Shown: positions 26,632-35,837, counted from the stretch's first letter. The stretch is DNA of 64,000 nt from Sphingosinicella sp963974575 (GCF_963974575.1 NZ_CAXBBQ010000007.1:62001-126000), one strand, 5' to 3'. Notes: generated by a model from the letters alone, not told the origin. Program-made: numbers and translations.

Positions 26632-27596
26632 GTTCGTCCTTCCGGGTGCAGGGCGAGCAGCGCGAAGCTGCACAGCCAGTGGGATCCCATATAGTCGTCC
26701 TCGATGTGCGGCAGGCTCACGGCGAGGTGCCGCGCAGCGGCATCGGCATCGCCGAGTTCGCGCCAGCCCCACGCGCGCGCGAAGTTGAAGCCGTCGAGGT
26801 GGACGAGCTTTCCGTCGCTGCGGTCGAGCACGGCGGCGGGGCGGCGCAGCGTCGCCGGTTCGCCCTTGCCAAGGCGCGGCAGGAAAGCCACGAGCCAGCG
26901 TTCAAACGCGTCGCCGGGGAGCACGCGCTTCATGCACATCACCTCCACCATCGTCGAAGAGAGGAATTCGTCTCCGCCCGGCTCCCACGCCGGGCAATCG
27001 CGATCCGCCCCGAAATAGGTCTCCGCCCGCTCACGGATCAGCGCCGCCATCGCCGCGTCGTGCGTGTTCGCCCAGTCCAGCGAAAGGATGAAGGCAAACG
27101 CCGTGTTCGCGTGCGCGCCGCTGCGGATGGGATAGAGCTGCTTCGGGAAATAGCTCTTGAAACGCGATGCGAATGCCTCGGCGAGCGGCGCCAGCGCCGC
27201 GCCCCAGCGCCTGTCCGCATGGCGCGCGGCCTCGCCGTGCAGCGCGAACAGCCACGCCCAGCCGTACGGCCGCTCGAAGCCCGCCGACGAAGGCCGCGCA
27301 AGATACGCGATCTCACCCGCGACGTTCGCCGCTGTCAGCACCGTGTCCGCCAGCGCGGCGATCTCGCGGCTCTCCGGCAGATCGGGGAACAGCCGCCGGA
27401 TCGTCATCAGCAGCCACCAGCTGTGCACGCAGCTATGCCAGTCGTAGCTGCCGTAGAAGATCGGGTGCAGCGCGCGCGGCCCCAGCGCGTCGGCGGGGCC
27501 GTCCAGCACATGGTCCATCTTGTTCGGATACTCTTGCCCCACGTGGCCAAGCGCGATGCGCGCGAAGCGGGCGGCGAGAGGAGGGTCAAGTTTCAT
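26628..27596 (-). CDS. DUF2891 domain protein
   Basis: 322 residues spanning DUF2891. Characteristic blocks are HPIFYGSYDWHSCVHSWW near 43, SGAHANTAFAFILSLDWA near 158 and DEFLSSTMVEVMCM near 208, which look like an alpha/alpha-barrel glycosidase-like fold with conserved His, Asp and Glu. Function is not known. ATGA overlaps at both ends tie it to the operon. Confidence 0.85.
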   Translation of the reverse strand: MKLDPPLAARFARIALGHVGQEYPNKMDHVLDGPADALGPRALHPIFYGSYDWHSCVHSWWLLMTIRRLFPDLPESREIAALADTVLTAANVAGEIAYLARPSSAGFERPYGWAWLFALHGEAARHADRRWGAALAPLAEAFASRFKSYFPKQLYPIRSGAHANTAFAFILSLDWANTHDAAMAALIRERAETYFGADRDCPAWEPGGDEFLSSTMVEVMCMKRVLPGDAFERWLVAFLPRLGKGEPATLRRPAAVLDRSDGKLVHLDGFNFARAWGWRELGDADAAARHLAVSLPHIEDDYMGSHWLCSFALLALHPEGRT

Positions 27597-28546
27597 CGGA
27601 ACGCGAACACATAGATGATGACGAGGTTCACTGCGAGCAGCGGCAGCGCCGTCGCGATCTGCGCGCGGATCACGCCGTTCCGGTTTTTGAGTTCCAGAAG
27701 CGCGGCAGGCACGATGTTGAAGTTCGCCGCCATCGGCGTCATCAGCGTGCCGCAGAACCCCGCGAGCATCCCCACCGCGCCGATCACCGCGGGGTTGCCG
27801 CCCATGCCGTGGATCAGCACCGGCACGCCGATCGCCGCCGCCATCACGGGGAAGGCGGCGAAGGCATTGCCCATGATCATCGTGAACCCCGCCATGCCGA
27901 GCGTGAACACCACGATCGCTGCAAACCGGCTGCCGTCCGGGATCAGCGCGCCCGCGATATCGCCCACCACCTCGCCGACGCCCGACAGCGCGAACACGGC
28001 GCCGAGCGCCGCAAGCATCTGCGGCAGCACCGCCGCCCAGCCCACCGAATCGATCAGGCGCCGTCCTTCCTCCAGCGGCGCGCGCAGCGGCGGCCTCAGC
28101 CAGAGTATCGACACGGCAAGCGCGAGCACGACGCCGATGCCGAGCGACAGCAGCGTCACCTGCTTCGGGTCGAACAGCGGTTCGCCGCCCACGCTGATCG
28201 CCTTGAACGCCGCGGTGCCGACGAGCGCCGTGACCGGAATGACGAGCGCAGGAAGGAACAGCCGGTTGCCGAGCCGTGCCGAAAGCGCTGTCCGCTCTTC
28301 CGGGCTCGTCGTCTTCGCCGAACCGATGCCGAGCGCGCCCGCACCCGCGAGCGCGACGAGGCCGAGCACCAGGACGCCGTTGCCGAGATCGCCGATCCGG
28401 TCGCCTGCAAGGAAGCTGAGCGACAGCAGGCCCCAGAACGCCGCGTTCCCCAGCCGCCTGGCATTGCTGCGGTCGCGGAGGCTGCCGAGCGCGAACGCGC
28501 CGAACACAAGTCCGGCGAACGTATAGAGTGCAGGAAGTCCGATCAT
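27593..28546 (-). CDS. DUF979 membrane protein, putative transporter subunit
   Basis: 317 residues with about nine hydrophobic helices; GFCGTLMTPMAANFNIVP near 265 is the family signature. DUF979 always travels with DUF969, and the pair looks like two halves of an ion-transporter-like carrier. In Firmicutes the pair is found near pyroglutamyl peptidase, suggesting pyroglutamate or peptide transport. ATG 28546 overlaps the DUF969 stop. Confidence 0.85.
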   Translation of the reverse strand: MIGLPALYTFAGLVFGAFALGSLRDRSNARRLGNAAFWGLLSLSFLAGDRIGDLGNGVLVLGLVALAGAGALGIGSAKTTSPEERTALSARLGNRLFLPALVIPVTALVGTAAFKAISVGGEPLFDPKQVTLLSLGIGVVLALAVSILWLRPPLRAPLEEGRRLIDSVGWAAVLPQMLAALGAVFALSGVGEVVGDIAGALIPDGSRFAAIVVFTLGMAGFTMIMGNAFAAFPVMAAAIGVPVLIHGMGGNPAVIGAVGMLAGFCGTLMTPMAANFNIVPAALLELKNRNGVIRAQIATALPLLAVNLVIIYVFAFR

Positions 28547-29199
28547 CGTGCGCCCAGCCGCCGGTCGAGCAGCATCAGCCGCGCGCCGTGGATGAGGAGC
28601 GCCGCGATCGCGGTCGGGATCGCCCACACCGAAAGTTCGAGCGGCGTGAGGATGATGCCATAGGTTTCGAACGTGCCCTTGATGAGCAGGATCGAGGCGA
28701 TCGCGATGAAGATGTCCTCGCCGAAGAAGAGCCCGACATTGTCGGTCGCCGCCGCCATCGCCTTTACCTCTTCGCGCGTCTCTTCATCGCCCCCGCCCTG
28801 CGCTTCGGCCGCCGCCTCCGCCATCGGCGCGACGAGCGGCCGCACGGTCTGCGCGTGCCCGGCGATCGAGGTGAGGCCGAGCGCGGCGGCGATCTGGCGA
28901 ATGATCAGATAGATGATCAGCAGGCGGCCCACGGTCGCGCCCTTCAGGCCCGCGATCACTGTCCGCGCGCGCTGCTGCAGTCCGTAGCGCTCAAGCAGCC
29001 CGATCACCGGCAGCACGATCCACACGACGCTCACATAGCGATTGTCGTTGAACGCCTTGCCGAACGCGGAAACCACCGCGACCGGATCGAGCCCGGCGGC
29101 GATGCCCGTCGCGAGCGCCGCGATCGTCACGACGAGCAGCGGATTGAGCCGGGCCATGAAGCCGAGCACGATGATGGCGATTCCAGACAGAACGAGCAC
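28543..29199 (-). CDS. DUF969 membrane protein, putative transporter subunit
   Basis: 218 residues, about five to six helices, with GLLERYGLQQRARTVIAGLKGAT and DNVGLFFGEDIFIAIASILL as family landmarks. First gene of the four-gene minus-strand operon; partner of DUF979. Two asparagine/aspartate-rich re-entrant-looking segments fit a carrier. Substrate unknown. Confidence 0.85.
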   Translation of the reverse strand: MLVLSGIAIIVLGFMARLNPLLVVTIAALATGIAAGLDPVAVVSAFGKAFNDNRYVSVVWIVLPVIGLLERYGLQQRARTVIAGLKGATVGRLLIIYLIIRQIAAALGLTSIAGHAQTVRPLVAPMAEAAAEAQGGGDEETREEVKAMAAATDNVGLFFGEDIFIAIASILLIKGTFETYGIILTPLELSVWAIPTAIAALLIHGARLMLLDRRLGAR

Positions 29200-29283
29200 G
29201 ACGCAAGACCCCCACTCAAAGCGTCTTTACATCGTGCCTTGCGAGTTTAGCATCGGAAAAAACGACCTGTGGGGAAGAGTTTA

Positions 29284-30588
29284 ATGGCGCTTCATCTCGC
29301 GATCGTCGGTTCGGGTCCGGCGGGTTACTACACAGCGGAAGCCGCCCAGAAGCTGAACGGCGGCGATGTGCGCATCGACATCATCGACCGGCTGCCCACG
29401 CCCTTCGGCCTCATCCGGGCGGGCGTCGCGCCCGATCACCAGTCGATCAAGGCGGTGTCGCGCCGCTACGAGAAGACGGCGCTGTCCGACAATGTCCGCT
29501 TCGTCGGCAATGTGCCGGTGGGCGATGGCGGCATCTCCGTCGATGAACTCCTCGGGCTCTACGATGCTGTGGTGCTGGCGACCGGCGCGCCGACCGATCG
29601 CCCGCTCGGCATCCCGGGCGAGGATCTGCCGGGCGTGCTCGGCTCTGCCGCATTCGTCGGCTGGTACAACGGGCACCCCGATTTCGTGGATCTCGCGCCG
29701 CCGCTCGAAAGCGAGGCGGTCGTCGTCATCGGCAACGGCAATGTCGCGATCGATTGCGCGCGCATTCTTGCGAAGCTGCCGGAGGAATTCGAAGGCGCGG
29801 ACATCGTCCAGCACGCCGTCGATGCGCTCGGCACGTCGCAGGTTAAGCTGATCCGCATCGTCGGCCGCCGCGGCCCGCATCAGGTGAGCTTCACGCCCAA
29901 GGAGATCGGCGAGATGGGCGAGCTTGCCCGTGCCTCCCCGGTCGTCGATCCGGCGGCATTCCCGCCCGTCGAGGAAGACGAAGCGCTGGAACCCGGCCTC
30001 CGCAAAGTAGTCGCCACCCTGCGCGCCTTCGCCGCCACCGCCCCGGACCCGGACAAGCCCGTCCGCGTCTACTTCGACTACTTCCTCCGTCCGGTCGAGG
30101 TGCTGGGCGAAGGCAGGGTGGAAGCGCTCCGCCTCGAACGCACCCGCCTCGTCGAAGGCCGCGCCGAAGGCACCGGAGAGATGATCGACATCTCCTGCGG
30201 CATGGTGGTCAGCTGCATCGGCTACCGCACGCTTCCGATCTCGGGCGTGCCCTATGATGATCGCGGCGGCCGCTTCGTGAACGACGAAGGCCGCATATCG
30301 CCCGGCCTCTACTGCGTCGGCTGGGCGCGGCGCGGGCCGACGGGCACGATCGGCACGAACCGGCCCGATGGCTACGCCATCGCCGACCTGATCGCGGCGG
30401 AGGTGACGGCCTCGGACAAGATCGGCCGCGCGGGCCTCGATGCGCTCGCTGCCAAAAAGGGCATCGACGTCGTCACGTTCCGGGATTGGCAGAAGATCGA
30501 CGCCGCCGAGGTGGCGCGGGCGCGCGGCGGCGCCCCGCGTGAGAAATTCGTGGCAGTGGACGATATGATGTCGGCGGCACGAAGCTGA
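29284..30588 (+). CDS. Ferredoxin--NADP+ reductase, FprA/adrenodoxin reductase type
   Basis: 434 residues. FAD motif IVGSGPAGYYTAE at the N-terminus, RLPTPFGLIRAGVAPDHQ, NADP motif VIGNGNVAIDCARIL, and the C-terminal WARRGPTGTIGTNRPDGY block are all features of the adrenodoxin-reductase family. It passes electrons from NADPH to a ferredoxin, for example for cytochrome P450s. A GTG at 29269 is in frame, but ATG 29284 has GGGGAAGAG just upstream. Confidence 0.92.
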   Translation: MALHLAIVGSGPAGYYTAEAAQKLNGGDVRIDIIDRLPTPFGLIRAGVAPDHQSIKAVSRRYEKTALSDNVRFVGNVPVGDGGISVDELLGLYDAVVLATGAPTDRPLGIPGEDLPGVLGSAAFVGWYNGHPDFVDLAPPLESEAVVVIGNGNVAIDCARILAKLPEEFEGADIVQHAVDALGTSQVKLIRIVGRRGPHQVSFTPKEIGEMGELARASPVVDPAAFPPVEEDEALEPGLRKVVATLRAFAATAPDPDKPVRVYFDYFLRPVEVLGEGRVEALRLERTRLVEGRAEGTGEMIDISCGMVVSCIGYRTLPISGVPYDDRGGRFVNDEGRISPGLYCVGWARRGPTGTIGTNRPDGYAIADLIAAEVTASDKIGRAGLDALAAKKGIDVVTFRDWQKIDAAEVARARGGAPREKFVAVDDMMSAARS

Positions 30589-30591
30589 GGC

Positions 30592-30620
30592 TTGCGGGGG
30601 GCAAACCTCGTCGCTATAAG
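30592..30620 (+). promoter_or_regulatory. Promoter of tRNA-Pro
   Basis: TTGCGG and TATAAG with exactly 17 nt between them, ending 53 bp upstream of the tRNA. Confidence 0.6.
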
Positions 30621-30673
30621 CCGCCGTCCGCTGTCCCGAGGGCTTCCGCCCACAGCGGTCATCGTTTGCGCGT

Positions 30674-30750
30674 CGGGGAGTAGCTCAGCCTGGTAGAGCA
30701 CTGTCTTCGGGAGGCAGGGGCCGGAGGTTCGAATCCTCTCTCCCCGACCA
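30674..30750 (+). tRNA. tRNA-Pro (anticodon CGG)
   Basis: A 77-nt cloverleaf. Acceptor CGGGGAG pairs with CTCCCCG, then ACCA with encoded CCA. Anticodon loop TTCGGGA carries CGG (reads CCG); the stem is CTGTC/GGCAG with one G-T pair; the T arm is GGAGG-TTCGAAT-CCTCT. No integration scar is seen downstream. Confidence 0.95.
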
Positions 30751-30855
30751 CGCGCAGTCCATCAGATCAGACGGAATTGTTGCCTGGTTGCAATCCTTGG
30801 AGCAGCCGGTAGCGTCCGCGCGCCGCTCGTGGTCCGGCAGGTTGGGAGAGTACGC

Positions 30856-31272
30856 ATGGCCGATATCCGCATCACCGCCGGCGACCTCGTCTTTCTCGCC
30901 CGTCTCGAACACGAACGCGCGCCGGAGACATGCCGGTACTTCCTCTCCCTGCTGCCGTACAAAACGCAGTTCGTGCATGTCCGCTGGAGCGGTGAAGGCT
31001 GCTGGGTGCCGCTCGGCGAAGCATCCGTTCCCTTCACCTTCGAGAACGCGACCAGCTATCCGGCGCCCGGTCAGATGATCTTCTATCCGGGTGGTTACAG
31101 CGAGACGGAGATCCTGCTGGCCTATGGTGCGGTGTGTTTCGCCAGCAAGCTCGGCCAACTTGCGGGCAATCATTTCCTCAGCATCGTCGAAGGGCTCGAC
31201 CAGTTGCCCACGCTCGGCAAGCGCGCGCTCTGGCAAGGCGCGCAGGATGTTTTGATCGAGAGCCTCGCCTGA
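30856..31272 (+). CDS. DUF3830 family protein
   Basis: 138 residues from ATG 30856 (GGGAGAG ribosome site). DUF3830 proteins have a cyclophilin-like barrel; seen here are LEHERAPETCRYFLSLLP, HVRWSGEGCWVPLG and PGQMIFYPGGYSETEILLAYG. Relatives often occur with amidase or hydantoinase genes, but none is adjacent. Function unknown. Confidence 0.75.
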   Translation: MADIRITAGDLVFLARLEHERAPETCRYFLSLLPYKTQFVHVRWSGEGCWVPLGEASVPFTFENATSYPAPGQMIFYPGGYSETEILLAYGAVCFASKLGQLAGNHFLSIVEGLDQLPTLGKRALWQGAQDVLIESLA

Positions 31273-31329
31273 ACGCTCAGCCGCCGCGCGGCATCCCGTT
31301 ACGCGCCCGTCCGGCTTATCTCGCCAACG

Positions 31330-31359
31330 AAAAAGGGCGACCCCTGAAAGGGTCGCCCT
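31330..31359 (-). terminator. Terminator of PEP-CTERM gene 1
   Basis: On the minus strand AGGGCGACCC / GGGTCGCCCT with a 6-nt loop is followed by TTTTCGTT, 27 bp past the stop at 31386. Confidence 0.8.
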
Positions 31360-31385
31360 GATGTTCGCCCGTCTGGCGCCGAGTA

Positions 31386-32135
31386 TCAGCGGCGGCGGCG
31401 CAACGCTCCGATGCCGACGAGGCCGAGGCCGAGCAGGCCGAGCATTCCCGGTTCCGGAACGGCGGTGTCCTCAAGCAGGATCGTCGTGTCGACGCGGAAG
31501 TTCGATTCCGACGTGTGGCGTTCCGCAAAGAACAGCTTGAAAGCATAGTCTTCGCCCACCGTCAGGCCGAGCGAGTCGAGGCTGCAGGAGCCCGACGCCG
31601 CGCCGTGCACGCCGCCAAGGTCCATGCAGAGCTGGCCATCGATATAGACCCAGAGGTCGTCGTCGCCCGTGAAGTTGAACACTTCGCCGCCTTGGTAGGT
31701 GAAGCTCGTCTCAAGCTCGAGCGTGAAGTGGTAGTTGTGGGGACGGCCTTCGGTGTCAGTCGCGACGCCGTCGATCGGGAAGAAGGACGAGTTGGCGTAG
31801 CTGAAGATGCCCGAGCCCGGCGCTGTTTCATTGAGCGTCAGGTTGAGCGTGTAGGCCGTGTTCGTACCCGGCACATCCTTGTACCACTGGTCGAACGACG
31901 CTGCGCTCGAAATGGCCCCGGCACCGGGCGCGCCGATGAAGTCCGGATTGCCTTCGGCGTTGAGTGTGCTGCTGACGAGTCCGGGAACGAGGCCGCTGAT
32001 GCCGTCCTCGAAGTCCGGATGCGCGGCCGAGAAGTCGCGCACCGTCGCCGAAAGCGAGATCGAAGCAGCGTCAGCCGGCATACTGGCGAGAAGTGCGACG
32101 GCCGTTGCGGCGCTGCCCAGAATGCGAATGTTCAT
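31386..32135 (-). CDS. PEP-CTERM protein with fibro-slime domain
   Basis: 249 residues. Signal peptide (about 1-24), a fibro-slime/PA14-like region with FNFTGDDDLWVYIDGQLCMDLGGVHG near 158, and a C-terminal PEP-CTERM signal: VPEPGMLGLLG, a hydrophobic helix, and RRRR. Such proteins are cut and anchored or released by exosortase and are often matrix-associated. ATG 32135 follows GGAGGATGAC, which settles the start. A sigma-54 promoter lies upstream. The exosortase gene is not in the window. Confidence 0.9.
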   Translation of the reverse strand: MNIRILGSAATAVALLASMPADAASISLSATVRDFSAAHPDFEDGISGLVPGLVSSTLNAEGNPDFIGAPGAGAISSAASFDQWYKDVPGTNTAYTLNLTLNETAPGSGIFSYANSSFFPIDGVATDTEGRPHNYHFTLELETSFTYQGGEVFNFTGDDDLWVYIDGQLCMDLGGVHGAASGSCSLDSLGLTVGEDYAFKLFFAERHTSESNFRVDTTILLEDTAVPEPGMLGLLGLGLVGIGALRRRR

Positions 32136-32192
32136 GTCATCCTCCACTGTCCGGGCGCTTTTCATCCTCCGGCGCCCCGTTGAGGCTCCTTA

Positions 32193-32208
32193 AGCAACGC
32201 CTGTGCCA
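32193..32208 (-). promoter_or_regulatory. Sigma-54 promoter of PEP-CTERM gene 1
   Basis: Minus-strand TGGCACAGGCGTTGCT agrees at all defined positions with the -24/-12 consensus TGGCACR-N4-TTGCW. Predicted transcription start near 32182 gives a leader of about 47 nt. A perfect palindrome GCTTTCGAAAGC (32250-32261) lies where an enhancer-binding protein could dock. Confidence 0.75.
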
Positions 32209-32308
32209 GTCGAGAGGAATCCACGGGAATCCGAGCGAGTCCCCTCGGTGCTTTCGAAAGCAAGTTTTCAGTATGTAAATTATACCGGCACCAGAACGAT
32301 GCCGGGGC

Positions 32309-32917
32309 TCAGCCTTGCGGGAACTGCGTTTCCACCATCGACGAGCGCGAAGCCCATTCGTCGTGGAGCTTGGTAAGCTCGGGCCGCGTCCGCTTCCAGT
32401 CGAGCACGGGATGCCGGAAATCGATATACTCGAGCGCGATCACCGAGAGCATTTCGGCGTAGCGGCGATAGCTGGGCGCGGCATCCAGCATGGCGGGGAG
32501 CGCGTCGAGCGCGCGCTCGATCTTCCCGCGCCAGCGTCCCTGCCAGAAGATGGAGCGCTCGCCCGGCTGCCGCTGTGTTTCCATGCGCCAGGCGACGGCG
32601 GCGTCGAGGATGGCGTCGATGTGCGCGGCGAGCGTCATCGCGGCCCAGCGCTTCGGATCGCCCGGCGCCGGGTAAAGGTCGCCCGGATCCTTGAGGCTTG
32701 CGAGATAGGCGAGGATGACACGGCTGTCGTGCACTGACGTTCCGTCGTCGGTGATCAGCGCCGGTATCTTCGAAACAGGGTTCACGGAGACCAGCTCGTC
32801 CGGATCCTCCAGCGGATTCACCGGCACCTCGTCGACGGCGTCCTCAAGGTCGAGTTCGCGAACGAACACACGCACCTTGCGCGCATAGGGCGAGGTGTAG
32901 GACATGTAGAGCTTCAT
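32309..32917 (-). CDS. Glutathione S-transferase family protein
   Basis: 202 residues. N-terminal thioredoxin-like domain (about 1-80) with SYTSPYARKVRVFVREL and the cis-proline block NPVSKIPALI, then the helical GST domain. Catalytic Ser/Tyr probably in YTSPY. Start chosen at ATG 32917, where the MKLYMSY fold begins; the longer frame has no support. Detoxification role inferred from family. Confidence 0.85.
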   Translation of the reverse strand: MKLYMSYTSPYARKVRVFVRELDLEDAVDEVPVNPLEDPDELVSVNPVSKIPALITDDGTSVHDSRVILAYLASLKDPGDLYPAPGDPKRWAAMTLAAHIDAILDAAVAWRMETQRQPGERSIFWQGRWRGKIERALDALPAMLDAAPSYRRYAEMLSVIALEYIDFRHPVLDWKRTRPELTKLHDEWASRSSMVETQFPQG

Positions 32918-32995
32918 GCATGATTCCCTGAAAAATTTCGCGCACGCTAGCGGTGCGGCGCCGGCAAGGAAAGTCGAACCATTGCGGGGTGCGCC

Positions 32996-33766
32996 ATGAG
33001 TCGCGCCGATGATCTCGCCTTCGCGCACCGGCTCGCCGACGCTGCGGGCGAAGCGATCCGGCCGTGGTTCCGTGCGCGTGTCGAGGTGGAGACGAAAGGC
33101 GATGCTTCACCCGTCACCGTCGCGGACCGCGCCGCCGAAACCGCGATGCGCGCGCTTATCGAGGCGGAGCGCCCAGCGGAGGGCATCGTCGGCGAGGAAT
33201 TCGGCATCTCCAATCCCGGCGCCTCCCGCGTATGGGTGCTCGATCCCATCGACGGCACGCGCAGCTTCATCGCCGGGCGCCCGATTTTCGGTACGCTTAT
33301 CGCGCTCCTCGAAGAGGGCCGCCCCGTGCTCGGCATCATCGATCAGCCGATCGGGCGGGACCGCTGGACGGGTGCCGAGGGCGAGGCGACGACATTGAAC
33401 GGCGAGAACGTTACCACGCGCCGCTGTCCAGCGCTGTCGATGGCGCTCATCGCATCCACCGGCCCGCAGTATTTTCACGCGCCCGAACGCACGCTGTTCG
33501 AAGCGCTCGCCGCCGCGGCGGGCCAGCTCGTCTACGGCGGGGATTGCTACAACTACGGCCTCGTCGCGGCGGGCCATATCGACATCGTCGTCGAGGCGAA
33601 CCTCAAGCTCCATGATTTCGCCGCGCTCGCCCCCATCGTCATCGGCGCGGGCGGCTCGATGACGGATTGGGAAGGCAAGCCCCTCGACCAGAACAGCAAG
33701 GGCAGCGTCATCGCGCTCGGCGACGCCTCGCTGCTCCCTGAAGTCTCGCGTCGCCTCCTGTCCTAG
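32996..33766 (+). CDS. hisN: Histidinol-phosphatase, inositol monophosphatase family
   Basis: 256 residues. Metal ligands E67/E68 in GEEFG, D83 and D86 in DPIDGT, and the late GGDCYNYGLVAAGHID block are conserved. The sequence groups with HisN-type histidinol-phosphatases, which dephosphorylate histidinol phosphate in histidine synthesis, rather than inositol or CysQ enzymes. It converges on asmA with a 4-bp overlap. Confidence 0.85.
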   Translation: MSRADDLAFAHRLADAAGEAIRPWFRARVEVETKGDASPVTVADRAAETAMRALIEAERPAEGIVGEEFGISNPGASRVWVLDPIDGTRSFIAGRPIFGTLIALLEEGRPVLGIIDQPIGRDRWTGAEGEATTLNGENVTTRRCPALSMALIASTGPQYFHAPERTLFEALAAAAGQLVYGGDCYNYGLVAAGHIDIVVEANLKLHDFAALAPIVIGAGGSMTDWEGKPLDQNSKGSVIALGDASLLPEVSRRLLS

Positions 33767-35817
33767 CCGTCGGACTTCTTCTTTTCGGCGGCCTTGTCCG
33801 CCGCCCGTACTGCCGCGCCGCTCGCCCCCGCGAGCACCGGCGCGCAGTTCGTGTCCTCCTCGTCGCCGAGATCGATGAAGGCGATCAGCACGGCCAGCGG
33901 CGAGATCAGCGCGCCCAGCACGCCGCCCGCCACGGCCCGGCCGGCCAGCTCGCCGGAGATCGGGTCCACCGTCGGCGCCGCGAACCAGCCGCCGACACCG
34001 ATCGGCGACTGGCCGGAGAACAAGCTTGGGTTCTTCGCGTCGGCCTCCACCGCTAGGTCGAGGCTTTCATCCTTGAAGCTGATGGTGCCCCCGCCCCGGA
34101 TTACGTTCTTGCGCGTGTCGATAAAGATGGGGTCGGCGCGGCCGATGCCGTCTTTCACTGTGAAGGCGATCAGCCCGCACCGGATGCGTGCCGGCTCCTT
34201 CAGCTTGTCGCCGAGCGCGGCCTCCACGAAGTCGCCGATGTCGAGCTCAAGAAGCTCGGCGTTGCGGATCCAGAAATCGCCCTGCGGCAAGATCACGGCG
34301 ATGCGCCCGTTCGCAGAGCCCAGCGATTCGCGCACGTCGTTGCCGTACCCCGTGAGCTTCAGCCGGCCTTTCAGAACGCCCTTCGTCCCGGTGCCGTCTA
34401 TATCGAAGCCGCTTAACAGTTCAGAGATGCGCACCGGGCTCAGGTTCACGTCATAGTGCGTCACCACGGGCGTGCGCCGGGCATTCAGATCGATGTTCCC
34501 GGTCAGCGTGCCGCCCGCGAAATCGAAGCGCACGGGCTTCAGCGTCAGCAGCCGGTTATCGAGCCCCAGCGTCACCTGCAGGTTCTGAAGCGGGATCGTG
34601 CCGGTGCGAACCGCGGCGGCACGATAGGCGATCCGCGCATCGAACCGGCTCAGCCCTTCGGCGTTCAGCGGCGCGTTCGGCAGCACGCGCGGCCGCCCGC
34701 CTTCGCTGGTGATCGCGCCTTTGCCGCCCATGCGCTCCAGCCGTTCGGGCGGTATGCCGATCCACGGCCCGGCATCCAAAATGTCGAGCGCGCGGCTGGC
34801 GAGGTCCGCCGCGATGAACAGGCGCTCGCCACCGGTGCGCACGGTCATGCTGCCGGAAAGATCGCTGTCGCCGAACGTCCCGGCGATCTTGGTCATGCGC
34901 CATTCGTTTCCCACCGGGCGAAGTTCGCCGCCAAGGTCGAAGCGCCGGGTTTCGGGCACGGCGACGCCGAGCAGCAGAAAGGGTGTCGCCAGGTTTCCGC
35001 CCTCGGCATGGAGATTCAGCAGCGCGCCGTCGAGTTCGGTAACGCCGGGCAGGGTTCCGGCCACATCGATGCGACTGTCGCCGACTTCGATGCGGGCCGT
35101 CATGTCGTTTCTGCCCCCGGCTGCGGTTGCATCTGGGCTTTCCAGGCGGCCGCTCACGCGGAAAGGTTCGCGCATGGAGGTGCCGCGCCCCTGAAAGCCG
35201 ATCGATTGGCCGAAGCGGTTGGAGCGCGCGGAAATGGGCGCGAAGCTGAGATCGGCGAAAAGCTGGCGCGGTGGATCGCGGTAGGCGAGCGAGGTGCCCG
35301 CGATCGCCGCCTCGCGGATTTTCGGCAGCCGGAAGGGCTCGCCGCGTGCCTCGCCGAAGGTCCAGCTGTTGTGAACGCCCGCCTCGTCCCACTCCAAGGC
35401 GAAATGCGTATCTTTCAGCGTCGCGCGCCGGAACAGAATATCGCCGAAGATCAGGCGCAGAATGTCGATGCGAAGATCGATCAGGTCCGAATCGATGAAC
35501 TTCTCGCCTTCGGCCCACGCGGGGTTGGCGACGACGAGCTTTTCGGCGCGAAATTTGATGTGCGGGTTCGAATACAGCTGGAAATCGCCGCCGACGCTCA
35601 CCTCCCGGCCTACGATATTGGTCGCGATCCGCTCGAAGGGCCGCTCAAGAAAGCGTCCCTTGGTGATAAACAGGATCAGCCACAGCAGGAAAAGCACGCC
35701 CACCACCCAAAGCAAGGCTTTGAGCGCAAGCTTCGCTGGGTTCGGCAACCGATCCCAGGTGTCGCGGCCGGATTGGCCCCATTCCCGACCCCATTCGCGG
35801 ATGGACGGCGTCTGCAT
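33763..35817 (-). CDS. AsmA family protein
   Basis: 684 residues. One N-terminal membrane segment (about 31-52), then the AsmA N-domain (FERIATNIVGREVSVGGDFQL) and a long beta-rich region ending with the AsmA C-terminal domain (GTGTKGVLKGRLKLTGYG). AsmA-like proteins bridge the periplasm and are thought to move phospholipids to the outer membrane. The start is only 20 bp from the divergent DNA-methyltransferase gene. Confidence 0.88.
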   Translation of the reverse strand: MQTPSIREWGREWGQSGRDTWDRLPNPAKLALKALLWVVGVLFLLWLILFITKGRFLERPFERIATNIVGREVSVGGDFQLYSNPHIKFRAEKLVVANPAWAEGEKFIDSDLIDLRIDILRLIFGDILFRRATLKDTHFALEWDEAGVHNSWTFGEARGEPFRLPKIREAAIAGTSLAYRDPPRQLFADLSFAPISARSNRFGQSIGFQGRGTSMREPFRVSGRLESPDATAAGGRNDMTARIEVGDSRIDVAGTLPGVTELDGALLNLHAEGGNLATPFLLLGVAVPETRRFDLGGELRPVGNEWRMTKIAGTFGDSDLSGSMTVRTGGERLFIAADLASRALDILDAGPWIGIPPERLERMGGKGAITSEGGRPRVLPNAPLNAEGLSRFDARIAYRAAAVRTGTIPLQNLQVTLGLDNRLLTLKPVRFDFAGGTLTGNIDLNARRTPVVTHYDVNLSPVRISELLSGFDIDGTGTKGVLKGRLKLTGYGNDVRESLGSANGRIAVILPQGDFWIRNAELLELDIGDFVEAALGDKLKEPARIRCGLIAFTVKDGIGRADPIFIDTRKNVIRGGGTISFKDESLDLAVEADAKNPSLFSGQSPIGVGGWFAAPTVDPISGELAGRAVAGGVLGALISPLAVLIAFIDLGDEEDTNCAPVLAGASGAAVRAADKAAEKKKSDG

Positions 35818-35837
35818 GGGGGGATTAACGTGCGGCG

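Noticed and set aside
27167..28663. 498-codon plus-strand frame across DUF2891 and DUF979
   Set aside because: Antisense to two genes linked by ATGA overlaps; the translation is Arg/His low-complexity.
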